From the NCBI GenBank assembly GCA_965197565.1, contig CBDANK010000004.1:62001-126000 (forward strand): a DNA stretch of 64,000 bases, read 5' to 3'. The stretch is from G963667675 sp965197565 (lineage in GTDB: Bacteria > Chloroflexota > Dehalococcoidia > Lucifugimonadales > UBA3495). The notes below the pieces were generated by a model. That model was given only the letters and a program-made list of their open reading frames with translations, made no database searches and was not told where the DNA came from. Each line of letters starts with the position of its first letter. The stretch's first letter is position 1. Positions 17,122-27,800 of this stretch are shown piece after piece. The translations under genes were made by a program, and so were the position numbers.

Positions 17122-17948
17122 GCGGCCTTGCCCAACTGCTCCTGCGGCGTCCGCCGTCGCTGCGGGAGCTGGTGACCATCGTAGGGTACGCCGACGACTA
17201 CGCATGGTTCACGGGGCTGGTGCGCCGTCTCTTTCCCAATGAGGCGGAGACGGCGCTCTCGGCCCCCGACGTGTGCACCAGGGTGGAGCGCTTCGCCAAC
17301 CTCTTCGGACAGAAGCACTTCCCTCTCTACGCCCCGTTCATAGAGTTCTGGGCCGACTCCGAGGGGGAAGAACCGCCCTGGTCCTGGCTGCGGAGGGGCA
17401 TCCCCTTCGACCTGATGGGCTTCGGCTACGACGGCCTCCACGAGCTGTGGAACGGCTACCGGGACGGCATCTCGGCCCTGCTCCTATTGGCCAGGCCCCC
17501 GGACTCCTTCTACGGGGAGTCCGACGAGATACGGGTGGCCTGGCTTGAGTCGGCCGCCGAGCGCATCCCGCAATCGACCCTGGAGAGGATTCCCCAGGGC
17601 GGCATACCCCTGGAGAAGCTGACGGAGGCGGTGAAGGATACCCGGTTCGAGGGAGCGGCGAAGGCCGCCTCGTGGGTCTTCGCCGAGACCGGCAACTTCT
17701 TCCTCGACCATTCCTACGAGGATGGCAGCTACGACGGGTTCTGCGACCCCTGGGAGGACGAGATCATCGCCGAGGGCACGGAGGAGTGGCGGAAGGCCAG
17801 CGCCCTCATGGACTCGGTGTGCAGGCTGGCCGACTGGCTGGAGGAGGACCTCCCGGCCCGCTTCGCCGAGATGCTGGACACCGTCCTGCCCAGGGTCCCG
17901 GAGCGGATACAAGAACAAGGAAAGGAGGACGACGACCATGACGACTGA
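17094..17948 (+). CDS. Hypothetical protein in the position of PRTRC protein F, 284 aa
   Basis: It is rich in Trp, acidic residues and helical segments (WSWLRRGIPFDLMGFGYDGLHELWNGYRDG; residues are split by no recognised motif). There is no nucleotide-binding or membrane signature. It lies between protein C and protein B and overlaps both neighbours, the downstream one by 11 nt, so it is co-translated with the E2-like gene. Canonical PRTRC cassettes carry a protein F here; I cannot show homology from sequence alone. The start is taken as GTG 17094. Confidence 0.6.
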   Translation: MATAAPALLSGLAQLLLRRPPSLRELVTIVGYADDYAWFTGLVRRLFPNEAETALSAPDVCTRVERFANLFGQKHFPLYAPFIEFWADSEGEEPPWSWLRRGIPFDLMGFGYDGLHELWNGYRDGISALLLLARPPDSFYGESDEIRVAWLESAAERIPQSTLERIPQGGIPLEKLTEAVKDTRFEGAAKAASWVFAETGNFFLDHSYEDGSYDGFCDPWEDEIIAEGTEEWRKASALMDSVCRLADWLEEDLPARFAEMLDTVLPRVPERIQEQGKEDDDHDD

Positions 17949-18660
17949 AACGGAGAAGACCGAGTGGTCCCGGCAGGGACCGGCGGACATGCCCAGGGAC
18001 AAGCTCAACCTGCAACTGGAGGTCTACGAGGAGACGCTGCTGCTGCGGGGCTTCGACGGCGACTCCACATGGGTGAGGACCGTCTCGGCGGACGAGATCG
18101 CCAACGTCTTCACCCAGCACCTGGGCTTCTCCTCGGGGCTGCTGCCCCGGGACGCCCTCTGGTGGAACCAGGGGGAGACCGGGCAGGTGGTGGCCCTCTG
18201 GCGGCCGCCCCAGGTCTGGCCCGTGGCCCTGCAACGGGAGGCGTTCAAGCCCCCCGCACGGCTCCGGCTTCCCATGCCGGGGCTGGTCTTCGTCTGCTCG
18301 CCGGGCCGGGCGCCCTGGGTCTACGCCGCCCTGGGCAGGCCGACGCACCCCGATGAGCAGCTCTACCGCATCCCCGCCTTCAACGTCTTCGGCGACGGGC
18401 GGGTCTGCCCCGGAAGCCACCGGTTCCCCGAGGAGGTTGGACAGATACCGGAGTCCTTCTTCCGGTCCTTCTTCCGGTCCTTCTTCTCGATGACCGGGGA
18501 CTCCCGCAACCGCTCGAAGAAGCATCCCGACAACCTGCAAGCGCTATGGGAGGAGTTGGATGGAAAGACTGAGTACCCGGTTGAGGACCTTGTTCCCCAG
18601 TGCACGGTGGCCCAGGCCGTCGCGGCCTCCCAGGGGAGACGGGGCTATGGCTACCGCTAG
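17938..18660 (+). CDS. PRTRC system protein B (E2-like)
   Basis: This encodes 240 residues. The YRIPAFNVFGDGRVCPGSHR block near 144-163 matches the PRTRC protein B core, an E2/UBC-related fold in which C157 sits where a ubiquitin-carrier cysteine would. LPMPGLVFVCSPGRAPWVYA (111-130) is another family block. It presumably accepts the Ubl from the ThiF protein and passes it on. The ATG at 17938 has AAAGGAGG upstream and overlaps the previous gene; the stop overlaps protein A by 14 nt. The family match is strong; the E2 chemistry is inferred from published comparative work on bacterial Ub-like systems. Confidence 0.8.
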   Translation: MTTETEKTEWSRQGPADMPRDKLNLQLEVYEETLLLRGFDGDSTWVRTVSADEIANVFTQHLGFSSGLLPRDALWWNQGETGQVVALWRPPQVWPVALQREAFKPPARLRLPMPGLVFVCSPGRAPWVYAALGRPTHPDEQLYRIPAFNVFGDGRVCPGSHRFPEEVGQIPESFFRSFFRSFFSMTGDSRNRSKKHPDNLQALWEELDGKTEYPVEDLVPQCTVAQAVAASQGRRGYGYR

Positions 18661-19285
18661 CGAGACACCGACGCCGGTCGGCTACCTCGTCAATCACCCA
18701 GGCGGGCTGACCGGAGCCCAGGGCATCGGCTTCGACTACGTGCTCGGATCGGACGGTCTCTACGTCCAGTCCGAGAGCGCCCACCTGACGGCGCGGGTCC
18801 TTGCCGCCCCATGCGAGGTGCGGGGGCTGGCTCCCGTGGCCGAGAAGGTGGAGCTCACGCACGGTCCCATCCCGGCACGGCTCTTCGAGCTGGGGCTGGG
18901 CTGGTTCATGGACGACCCGGACACCGAGCGGTTCTTCGCCGTTCGCTGGGACGGGCGCTCCTACAGGCTGGTGGTCCCCCCGCAGCTGGGGACGGCGACG
19001 TCCCTCGAATATACGCCGCCCGCCGGGGTGGTCGCGGAGTTCCACTCCCACGGACGCTCCCGTGCCTTCTTCTCGAAGACCGACGACCGGGACGAGCAGG
19101 GGTTTCGGATATACGGCGTCGTGGGACGCCTCGACAGCGACCGGCCCGAGCTGAGCCTCCGGGTCGGCGTCTACGGCCACTTCGCCCCGGTGCAGTGGTC
19201 GCAGGTCTTCGACGGCCCGCACCCCGGCCTCCGGCTGGTGGCCGAGGAAACGGACTCAACGAATCCAATAGAAGGAGGTGAATGA
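18647..19285 (+). CDS. PRTRC system protein A (JAMM isopeptidase-like)
   Basis: This encodes 212 residues. A full JAMM motif is visible: E131, H133-S-H135, seven residues, S143 and D146 (EFHSHGRSRAFFSKTD), predicting a zinc isopeptidase that could process or remove the Ubl. The start ATG 18647 overlaps the end of protein B; a longer frame from 18560 lies entirely inside protein B and is unlikely. GAAGGAGGTG near its end is the ribosome-binding site of the ThiF gene. All metal ligands are present, so this component looks active even though the Ubl gene is broken. Confidence 0.85.
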   Translation: MATASETPTPVGYLVNHPGGLTGAQGIGFDYVLGSDGLYVQSESAHLTARVLAAPCEVRGLAPVAEKVELTHGPIPARLFELGLGWFMDDPDTERFFAVRWDGRSYRLVVPPQLGTATSLEYTPPAGVVAEFHSHGRSRAFFSKTDDRDEQGFRIYGVVGRLDSDRPELSLRVGVYGHFAPVQWSQVFDGPHPGLRLVAEETDSTNPIEGGE

Positions 19286-19288
19286 GAG

Positions 19289-20089
19289 ATGCCCTACTAC
19301 CTGGACAACGCGTTCCTGCTGGAAGACCCGTGGATCACGGTGGTCGGCTGCGGCGGGACCGGAGGCTTCGTCGCCGAGGGACTCTGCCGCCTCTTCCAGG
19401 GGCGCAAGGCCACCATCGTCCTGGTCGACCACGACCGGGTGGAGCCCCAAAACCTGCTGCGCCAAAACTTCTACAGCGATGATGTGGGCAAGTTCAAGAG
19501 CCAGGCCCTGGCCGACCGGCTGGCACGGGCCTACGGACGGCCGGTGGGCTACTCGGTGTACCCATTCAAGGAATACGAGGACCAGCCCCACGGCCACGGC
19601 TACCCCGGCCTGCCCGCCTACCGCGAGAGCCTCATCATCGGCTGCGCCGACAACGCCCTCGCACGGAAGGCGATGGCCGAGTGCCTGCCGGGTGACCCTC
19701 GCCGGTGGCTCATCGACGCGGGCAACGACACCAACTGGGGACAGGTCTTGGTCGGCAACGTGTCCGACCGCGTGAGCTGGGACGAGCCTCCCTTTTCGGG
19801 CGAGACCTGCCACCTGGCCCCCGCGCCCACGCTCCAGCGCCCCGACCTGCTGACGGCCGTGTCGACAAGGCCGCCCGACGTGGACTGCGCGGCGGCCCTC
19901 GACCTCACCGACCAGGACCCCACCATCAACCAGATGATGGCCTCCCTGGTCTTGCAGGTGGTGCGCCGCATGATGGCGGGAACCTGCCCCTTCATGGCCC
20001 TCTACCTGGACATGGACCTGGGCACCGTCACCCCCACCTACGTCACCCCGGAGGGGGTGGAGCGGACGGTGGGGGCCTACGTCGAGTGA
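19289..20089 (+). CDS. PRTRC system ThiF-family (E1-like) protein
   Basis: This encodes 266 residues. The adenylation motif VVGCGGTGGF (18-27), acidic D47, and N55-x2-R58-Q59 with K68 are the expected E1/ThiF ATP-site residues (LVDHDRVEPQNLLRQNF). It should adenylate the C-terminus of the Ubl. C163 or so in GETCHLAP is a possible thioester cysteine, but I cannot confirm it. GAAGGAGGTGAATGAG is a strong ribosome-binding site 3 nt after protein A. It is a single-domain E1, as in other PRTRC cassettes. Confidence 0.88.
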   Translation: MPYYLDNAFLLEDPWITVVGCGGTGGFVAEGLCRLFQGRKATIVLVDHDRVEPQNLLRQNFYSDDVGKFKSQALADRLARAYGRPVGYSVYPFKEYEDQPHGHGYPGLPAYRESLIIGCADNALARKAMAECLPGDPRRWLIDAGNDTNWGQVLVGNVSDRVSWDEPPFSGETCHLAPAPTLQRPDLLTAVSTRPPDVDCAAALDLTDQDPTINQMMASLVLQVVRRMMAGTCPFMALYLDMDLGTVTPTYVTPEGVERTVGAYVE

Positions 20090-20137
20090 TCGGCGCACGT
20101 GAACCCGTCGAAAGAACGAATAAGGAAGGAGAAACCC

Positions 20138-20527
20138 ATGTCCGACAAGAACGGAACGACCACGACCATGTGGCAGGACAACCACAGCGGCCTCCGCAGG
20201 CACAAGCTGATGACGAAGGAGCTCGCCGACACCATCCCGCCCCTGTACGCCAATGACGGCGAGGACGATCCCGACGCCGTCCTCGCCAGGGTGAAGCTGT
20301 TCACCCCATACGCCAACTGGACCTGGTACATCACCGAGTGGGAGGCGGAAACCGGACTCTGCTTCGGCCTCGTCGAGGGGTTCGAGACGGAGCTGGGGTA
20401 CTTCTCGCTGGACGAACTGGCGGAGGCGACCGTGCTCGGCAGCGTCCCCGCCGTGGAGCGCGACCTGTACTGGGAGCCGCAGACCCTGGGCGAGATCAGA
20501 GGACGGTCGGCGGGAATGGCGGCCTAG
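20138..20527 (+). CDS. DUF2958 protein
   Basis: This encodes 129 residues matching DUF2958: IPPLYAN, VKLFTPYANWTWYITEW, CFGLVEGFETELGYFSLDEL and VERDLYW. The family is common on plasmids and ICEs near SSB, RadC and PRTRC genes. Its function is unknown. The start ATG 20138 has AAGGAAGGAG upstream. No catalytic motif is visible. Confidence 0.85.
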   Translation: MSDKNGTTTTMWQDNHSGLRRHKLMTKELADTIPPLYANDGEDDPDAVLARVKLFTPYANWTWYITEWEAETGLCFGLVEGFETELGYFSLDELAEATVLGSVPAVERDLYWEPQTLGEIRGRSAGMAA

Positions 20528-20579
20528 CCAAGGGCGCGCACAAGCTCAATCGGAGAATCGACGAAGGAAGGAGAAGACC

Positions 20580-21080
20580 ATGCCTGACGATAACGGAACG
20601 GAAGCAACACGCTCGGATGCGCCGAGCGCAGACGACGGCCTGTTCGGCGATGCGGCGGAGCCCACGGCGGCCCCGGTCGCCGACGAGCAGGACGCCAATA
20701 AGGAAACCGCACAGGACGGCCAGGGCTCCGGCGACGCCGGGGAGCAGGCCGCCGGAGAGGAGACCGACTCCTCGGAGGACCTCAAGGTGGTCGTGTCCAT
20801 CAAGGGAGGCAGGGCCACTATCGGCGTGCAGCAACCCTCCTCGGACCCGCACATCGAGACCTTCGACGACCCGGACCTGTCCGGGCTGGCGCAGGAGGCC
20901 CTGTCGGTGGTCGAGAGGGCGAAAGCCAGGTGGGAGGAGACGCCGAAACATCCCGCCTACGCGAGGCCCGCTCCACCGGCCAGGGGCCGGAACCGGCGCG
21001 GGCAGGCGGCGGCGCAGGCGGAGTCAACCGAAACGTCGGAGGAGCAGCAGGCACAACAGCAGACGCTGAGGCTGTTCTAA
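20580..21080 (+). CDS. Acidic protein ending in a clamp-binding-like QTLRLF
   Basis: This encodes 166 residues. The first 65 are acidic and low in complexity, then comes a small ordered core (DLKVVVSIKGGRATIGVQQ...LAQEALSVVERAKARWE), a Gln/Ala/Thr-rich linker, and QTLRLF at the extreme C-terminus, similar to hexapeptide beta-clamp motifs. The core loosely resembles PRTRC protein E, which also follows this cassette, but I cannot confirm that. AAGGAAGGAGAAGACC precedes the ATG. It is the last gene before a strong hairpin. Confidence 0.6.
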   Translation: MPDDNGTEATRSDAPSADDGLFGDAAEPTAAPVADEQDANKETAQDGQGSGDAGEQAAGEETDSSEDLKVVVSIKGGRATIGVQQPSSDPHIETFDDPDLSGLAQEALSVVERAKARWEETPKHPAYARPAPPARGRNRRGQAAAQAESTETSEEQQAQQQTLRLF

Positions 21081-21109
21081 GGGCCGACACGGGACGCTCG
21101 CAGAGACAC

Positions 21110-21147
21110 GGGGGAGACCGTCGCAGCTAAGAGCGGCGGTCTCCCCC
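21110..21147 (+). terminator. Hairpin terminator closing the plasmid-like module
   Basis: GGGGGAGACCG (21110-21120) pairs with CGGTCTCCCCC (21137-21147). A CCCTTTTTGCG tract follows about 20 nt later. It lies 30 nt after the last + strand gene of the module. Confidence 0.6.
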
Positions 21148-21379
21148 GCACACCCATGTGTGCGGCCCTTTTTGCGTTTCCGCAAAGGGAGAAGGGCCAA
21201 TGAAGACGACCGGAGAGGCGTGAACGGCTATCTGGAGGACCGGCTGTATGGCCTTTTGCCTGTTACCGTCTGCGAGTACCGCCAGCTTGCCGACACACTC
21301 CTCCGGGAGAGTCCCCTTCGATCCCTGTATGAGGCGTTTTTTGCGTTTTGGGGTCCCGTCGCGGCCCTTCACGATCTCA
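21148..21379. other. Intergenic, no supported gene
   Basis: The open frames here have no recognisable content. The phrase TGTGCGGCCNTTTTTG appears near 21160 and again near 21793, flanking the small HTH gene, which hints at an old duplication or a pair of transcription stops. Confidence 0.4.
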
Positions 21380-21625
21380 CTAATGGGTGAACAGATAGCC
21401 GAGTTCCAGGCTGTCAGCCAAGGCCAGAAGCGCCTTCATATGCCGATAGTTGGGGCGCACCCCGTTCTTCCTCCAACGCCTTATGGTGAGGGGAGGGACG
21501 CGCAGCCGACGCGCGATCTCCGCCCACGACAGGCCGGACGCATGCTTGAACCACTCCAGGCGCTGCGGGAAGTCATCTGAGATGGCGTGGATTCTTCTCC
21601 TGTACTGTGTGCGCTGTTTCGGCAT
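21380..21625 (-). CDS. Small helix-turn-helix regulator, 81 aa
   Basis: From MPKQRTQYRRRIH the protein runs DDFPQRLEWFKHASGLSWAEIARRLRVPPLTIRRWRKNGVRPNYRHM, a clear HTH with recognition helix TIRRWRKNG, and ends SLELGYLFTH (quoted in pieces around the HTH). It should bind DNA as an XRE-like repressor. I chose the ATG at 21625 because similarity begins there; upstream ATGs would add a proline/arginine-rich tail of poor coding quality. It is transcribed in the same direction as the giant secreted protein gene upstream of it. Confidence 0.7.
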   Translation of the reverse strand: MPKQRTQYRRRIHAISDDFPQRLEWFKHASGLSWAEIARRLRVPPLTIRRWRKNGVRPNYRHMKALLALADSLELGYLFTH

Positions 21626-21830
21626 GGACGCCGGTCCTTCCGCAGGACGCATCGCGACTCTCTCATGGGGGAGAGTGCGCGTCCGGCATCGACGCGAGGG
21701 AAGAAAGGGCGTCTGGCCCCCCCGCCGTCCGCTCCACTGCATTGGGAGGGCGCCCGTCCGGGAGTGACGACCCCCGCCCGGACTCCATCCATATGTGCGG
21801 CCTTTTTTGTTGCCCGAAGACTGCGGCGGC

Positions 21831-24800
21831 TTACCCGCCCGGCCCGGAGACGGTCAGTTCCAGACGGTTGGACAGCATCCTGCCGTCCTGCGTGCAGATT
21901 GCGCCCTGCGCATCGCAGTCGGTGGTGGCCGGCAGCACGATGGTGACGGTCCCGTTGGAGTTCGGTATTACGTGTATCTCCCACCTGATGTTGCCGGGCC
22001 GCTCCAGGCGACGCGCTACGGTCACCTCACCCCCTGTAACGGTGAAGGCATGGTCCCGCAGGGTCTTGTAGCTGAAGTCATCCACGGGCGCCTCGCTGAA
22101 CCGCAGCTCGAAGGTGAAGGCTGCGCTGCCGTCGTGCGAATCGGGCACATTGCTGACGGACGCCGTCAGCGGCAGCTTCACCGCCGCCGTCGCCTCGCTG
22201 GTCAGCGACTCCTCGTTGCCCGCGTCGTCGGTGAACGACACCCTGACCCTGATGGCTTTGCCCCTATCGGCGTCCGACAGTGTGTACCTGTCCCCCGTGG
22301 CGTCGGCAATGGGCGCGTCGTCGGCCAGCCACCGGTAGCTGAAGGTGGCGGTGGTCAGCCCATCGGCGTCGGATATGTCCGACGTGTCGGCCGTCAACTC
22401 CCGGCCCACCTCCGGGATGCCGTCGATGCCGGGCCGTCCGATGGCCGGGGTGTTCCCGGGGACGGTGAGCTCGGTCCGGTTGGACAGCTTCCTGCCGTCG
22501 GCGGTGCAGACGGCGCCCGTGTCGTCGCAGTCGGTGGTGATGGGCAGCACGATGAACACGTCGCCGTTCCCGCCGGGCTCCACCGTGATCCGCCACTCCC
22601 GGTTCGGCTGTATGCCGTCCGCCTCGTCGTGCGGATTGTCCAGCCGACTGGCCTCGGTGACCGTCCCATTGGTCACCGTTATGGCATCTTCCAGCATCGT
22701 GCGGGCCGCCAGCGGGAACGGCTCGCTGTAGCGCACCTCGAAGGTGAATGCGGCGCTGCCGTCGAGCGAATCGGGCACATCGCTGACGGACGCCGTCAGC
22801 GGCAGGCTTACCGCCGCCGTCGCCTCGCTGTCCAGCGACTCCTCGTTGCCCGCGTCGTCGGTGAACGACACCCGCACCCTGATGGGCTTTGCCCCTATCG
22901 GCGTCCAACAGGGTGTACCTGTCGCCTGTGGCGTCGGCTATCGGTGCGTCGTCGGCCAGCCACCGGTAGCTGAAGGTGGCGTTGGTCAGCTCGTCGGCGT
23001 CGGCTATGCCCGACGTGTCGGCCGTCAATTCCCGGCCCACCTCCGGTATCCCGATGATGCCGGGCCGCCCGGTGGCCGGGCTGTTCTCGGGGACGGGCTG
23101 CTGCCCCGTCTCGTCCGCAGGCATCCTGATCTCAACGGGGTCGGACGCCTCGCCCAGGTCGCCGAAGAAGTTGATGACCGCCTTGACCAGGTACACGTAC
23201 AGGACGCCGGGCTCCACGGCGGTGTCGACGAAGGTGGTGTCGGAGGTGGAGGTGAAGTCCACGTACACCAGCGGGTCGGGCTCACCCAGTTCGGGCCTGT
23301 GCCGCATGATGCGGTAGTCGTCGCCCCCTTCTTCACGGGTGATCTCCGGCGCCAGCCAGGTCAGCACGACGGCCCCGCTCCGGGCTAACGCTTTCAGGCC
23401 GTGGGGCCGGTCCGTGAGAATCGTTGTCTCACCAATCACGACTTCGGTGGCCTCGCTGGTCAGCGACTCCCCGTTGCCCGCGTCGTCGGTGAACGACACC
23501 CGCACCTTCAGGACCCTGCCCACGTCGTCGCCGGTCACGACGTAGGTCTCCTCCTCCGCGCCGTCGATGTCCGTGCCGGTGTCCTCGTCGGCTTCCGTGG
23601 CGGGGTCGTGGCGGACCCACCGGTAGGAGACCTCGGCATTGCTCAGCCCGTCCTCGTCCTCGATGCCGGAGATGTCGGCGACGAGGGTCTCGCCCACCCT
23701 GGGCGTGCCGTCTATCGCGGGAGCGCCCGTGGCCGGGGCGTTGGCCGCCTCCACCAGGGGCGGGGCCACAGGCACCAAGTAGCTCTCCAGCTTCTCCTCG
23801 TTGCCTGCGTCGTCGGTGAAGGCGACCCTGACCAGGAGGGCCTTGCCCTCGTCCTCGGCGGTCACGGTGTACCTGGGCTCCGTCTCGCCGTCGATGTCCG
23901 TCTCGGCAGCCGTGGCGGGGTCCATGCGGACCCACTGGTAGGTGAAATGCGGGTCGGTCAGGCCGTCCTCGTCGGCTATGCCGGAGGTGTCGGCGGTGAG
24001 GGTCTCGCCGGCCCGGGCCGAGCCGGTGATGCCGGGTCCGCCGGTGGCGGGACTGTTGGCGGCCTGCCCCATCGACGTGACCTCCTCCACCTCTATGGTG
24101 TAGGTGCCCGTACCGGTTCCATCGGAAGCCCCGGAGCTGGCCTCGATGAAGATCTCAATGTCGTCCGACGACGTCGTGTACGTCAGCTCGCTGTCGAGGT
24201 CCGTCCCGCTCTTGTTGTCGTTTTCCTTTACAGGTCCTGTCCCAAATAATGGAATGGGCGTACGCATGAGCCGGAGGTACGGGTCGGTCAGGGTGCCGCC
24301 GCTGGACCCGGCGCCGCGCACCCTGATGCGGTAGGTCTTGCTCGCCTCCAGCGCGACCTTGAGCCAGTCCACGTCGTGGTCCACCTCCAGGTTCCCGGTG
24401 ACGCTGCCGCCCACCGCGACGCTGCCCGTGGTGGTGTCCCAGCCCAGGTAGTCGTCGCCCGACCCGGTGATGTCCGTCAGCAGGAGAGAGTAATGCGCGT
24501 TCGCGTGGATGACTGCGTCAAAGAACATCAACCACACCGCGGGTACCTTGCCAAAATCGTCGAAGATTTCTCCTTCAGTGAAGGTCGCAAACGGCACGAA
24601 CTCCGCGCTTAGCGTGGAGCGGGTTTGCGGCCCTTCAAAGCTGTCAACGAGCAGGTGGAGAAATCCTGCTCCAGCCTCCAATTCCACGCCGTCTAAGACG
24701 TACCCCGGCGGCGATGCTGCCGAAGGGAACAGATAGAACAGAAGGAAGGTGCCCATCTGGCTGGTGTGGGTGAGGGTCAGCCGGTAGTGTCGGCCCGGCT

Positions 24801-27800
24801 CGACGTTGAGCCGCCAGGTTTCCGGATCCTCATTGGCGGTATGCTCGCCTGTGCCTGGCAGACCCGGGGATAGGTGGCCGACAATGCCTCTAATTTCATC
24901 AGTGTCGTCCCAATTCCAGAAGTTCTCCGTGCCCTCGGAGACGGTGGCGTCGGTGATGTCGCGCACAAGGACGGTGTAGGTTCCGGTGGCGCCGTTGTGA
25001 CCCGTCACCTCCAGGAAGTAGGTGCCCTTGGACGGCGGCGTGAACTTGATGGCGGCGTTCCGGTCCGTCAGACCGTCGTTGCTCTTGGTGTCGAGGTCGC
25101 CGGCGGTGCCGCTGTAGCGGTCCAGGTTGCCCTCGGCGTCGTAGACCCCGAGGATCGACGTGTGGTGGAGGGTGCCGCCGGTGGTCGTCTCGCCTAGCCC
25201 CGGTCCCGAGACGGTGTCCGTGCGGGGCTCCGCGCCCAGCACCTCGATCAGGTAGGAACGGTCGGGGCTGAGCAGGGGCATGCGGAACCAGTCCTTGTCG
25301 CCGTCGGTCTCGATCTCGCCCGTGACGGGCACGCCCGGGGCGGCCGTCACGATGGAGGAGCGGTCGGCCGGAATCTCCCCGCCGGGCACGTCGGCCGAGG
25401 TGTACACCTCCGACACGATCAGCCGGTAGTCGCCCGTCGCGCCGCCGTGGGCGGAGGCGGCCAGCCAGTGGATGCCCGTCTCTCTGGCGGTGATCGTCAC
25501 CGTCACGCACGCCGAGTCCTGCCGGGCGCGGGAGTCCCTCTCGCGCACCGTGACCTGGGTGAACGTGGAGTGCAGCCGGTGCACCACGAGATTGATTGCG
25601 CCGTCCAGGTCGTTATCCGGCTCCCCCGGCAGCGGCGTGCCGTCCAGCACGATCCGGTACGTGCGGCCCTCGTCGAACCAGACGCTGAACCAGTCCTCGT
25701 CGCCGGCGCGGTCGATGCTCCCGGTGGTGGTCCGGTCGTCGTTGGCGACGTGGCCCCTGGTGAAGAGGTGGCCTCCTCGGTCGAGACGCCGCTCCGGCAG
25801 GTCGCCGCCCTCGGGCTCGTGGGCCGGGTCCTGGGAGTCGCTCCACACGTACAGGGTTCCTTCGGCGCCCCTGAACTTGGAGCGTTCCTCCCCGGGGAAC
25901 TGCGCCCCCCGGGCGCTCAGGGCGACAAGATGGTCGCCGTCGGCGCTGGCGGTGAAGAGCTGGTTGGTCCAGCACCTCTCGGCGGAAGAGGCGCCGGGAA
26001 TCGGGTCCTCGCCTTTTTCGCGGATGCTCTCGATGCGCGCCTCGTGCCTGCACCAGCCGACGTCGTAGCCGAACTGGTACTGCACCCCGGCCTTCAGGGA
26101 GACTTCGGCGAAGTCCACGTCCGGGTCCGAGCCGCTCATGAGCATCAGGTAGTTCTTCACCAGCCCCCCCACCTCGACGGGCGCGGCAGTGATCGAGTCG
26201 CTGCTGAACGGGTAGTCGTCCTTGCGGACCAGCACCGTGTAATTGGACGAGCCGCGAAATTGCGGGTCGCTCAGACCGATGTAGTAGACGCCGGCGCGGG
26301 TGGGACGTATGACGATTCGCTCGTTCACGCCGGCAAGGCCGGTGTTGGTCTTGTAGACCGCTTCGGAAACCACCGCTCCGGCATCGTCGTACAGGATGAT
26401 CTCGGCGGGAGCACTCCGGTACCCCGCGACGCCGGAGTCGCCCGCCCAGCGGATCTCCTCCCACGGCGTGGGCGGCCTCTCGCCCGCGTGCCAGATCAGC
26501 TGGTCGAACTGGTAGTCCACGCCCGCCTCCAGCTCGACCCTGAACCAGTCCTCGTCCTTGAGCCCGTCCAGCACGCTGCGGGCGCCGAGGCCGTCGACCA
26601 CCATCCGGCCGGTGGTGGAGGTGTCCGCGGGCAGGTCGCCGCACACCGGCTCGTGCACGGGGCCCAAGGCGCTGGGAACCGCCTCGCCCAGGACCGCGAA
26701 CTTCAGTATCGAGCCAATGGTGAGCCATGGCCCCGTTTGCCTATACCGGATGTCGTCGCCCATGGACCACCCCCGTTCCGCGCACGGGTCCTCGGCGGTG
26801 CCTCTCGTGACTGCCAGGTAGAGGAACGAATCTCGGGGCGTGTGGTCCAGCTCGACGCCCAGCCAGTAGGTGGTGTTCGGGTCCAGGTTGACGCCGCACG
26901 GCGCGACGAAGGTCTCCACTCCCCTCTCCGGCTCGACCCGGAGGCCCAGGGTGTGGAGCGCCTCGCCCGGTCCGTCGCCGCCGTCGCCGTAGATGACCGC
27001 CTTGACCGCGCCCCCGGTGTGGGAGCCTATCGATGCGATCCACACCCGCACCCCGTGGATGACGTAGCCGCCGGGATGCGGGCCGGTGGTGAACGAGGTC
27101 GCATAAGTTTGGTCTGGAATAGAAGAGCCAACGTCGCCCACGCCCGCGCTACCGCTGAAGGCCTGCCCGAGGTTGCCGACCAGGACGGGGCCCGGGGCCG
27201 GGTACTCCGGCTGAGCCGGGGCGGTCGCGGGCTTGTTGGGCCAGCCGTACACCACCAGCGGGATGAGCTGTCTGCCCCCCGGGACTCCCCAGTTGTCGCC
27301 CCCGAAACTCCCGAGGGGCCGGTCCCACCCGTCCCCGGCCGGGCCGTCGTTCGCCAGCCGCCAGCCGGGATGCGCGCGACCCACGCCGGGCGCGGCGTGG
27401 GGGAAGTGGTAGTAGCCTGTTCCCTCGCCGTTCTCGAAGTGGGCGACGTAGTCGGTCCCCGGTTCCAGATGGAGTACCTGCCCGGACGTCACCGGGGCGA
27501 AGGCGTCGACGTCGCCGGCCGACGCGGCGGCAACCGTGGCCCGGTACTGCGCCAGGGGATCGCCGGTGGGGTGCAGCCGCCCGTCCGTGCCGCGTCCCGC
27601 CGCGTAGATGCCCGCCGTGGGGTCGATGACGCCGCTGCTGTGGTCGATGTCCACGCCGAGGCCGGTGACCGTGTAGCCCGACGGGTTCGGCCCCGTGGTG
27701 AACCCGCGGCCGCCTCTCCAGTCCTTGTCGTATTCTTCCGATGGCCCCAGGTTGCAGAGCCGCCACGAGGTGCGGACCGGCACGCCGTTTGCGATCTCTT

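Noticed and set aside
21795..22973. 392-codon open frame on the + strand
   Set aside because: Antisense shadow of the Ig-like repeats at the end of the giant protein.
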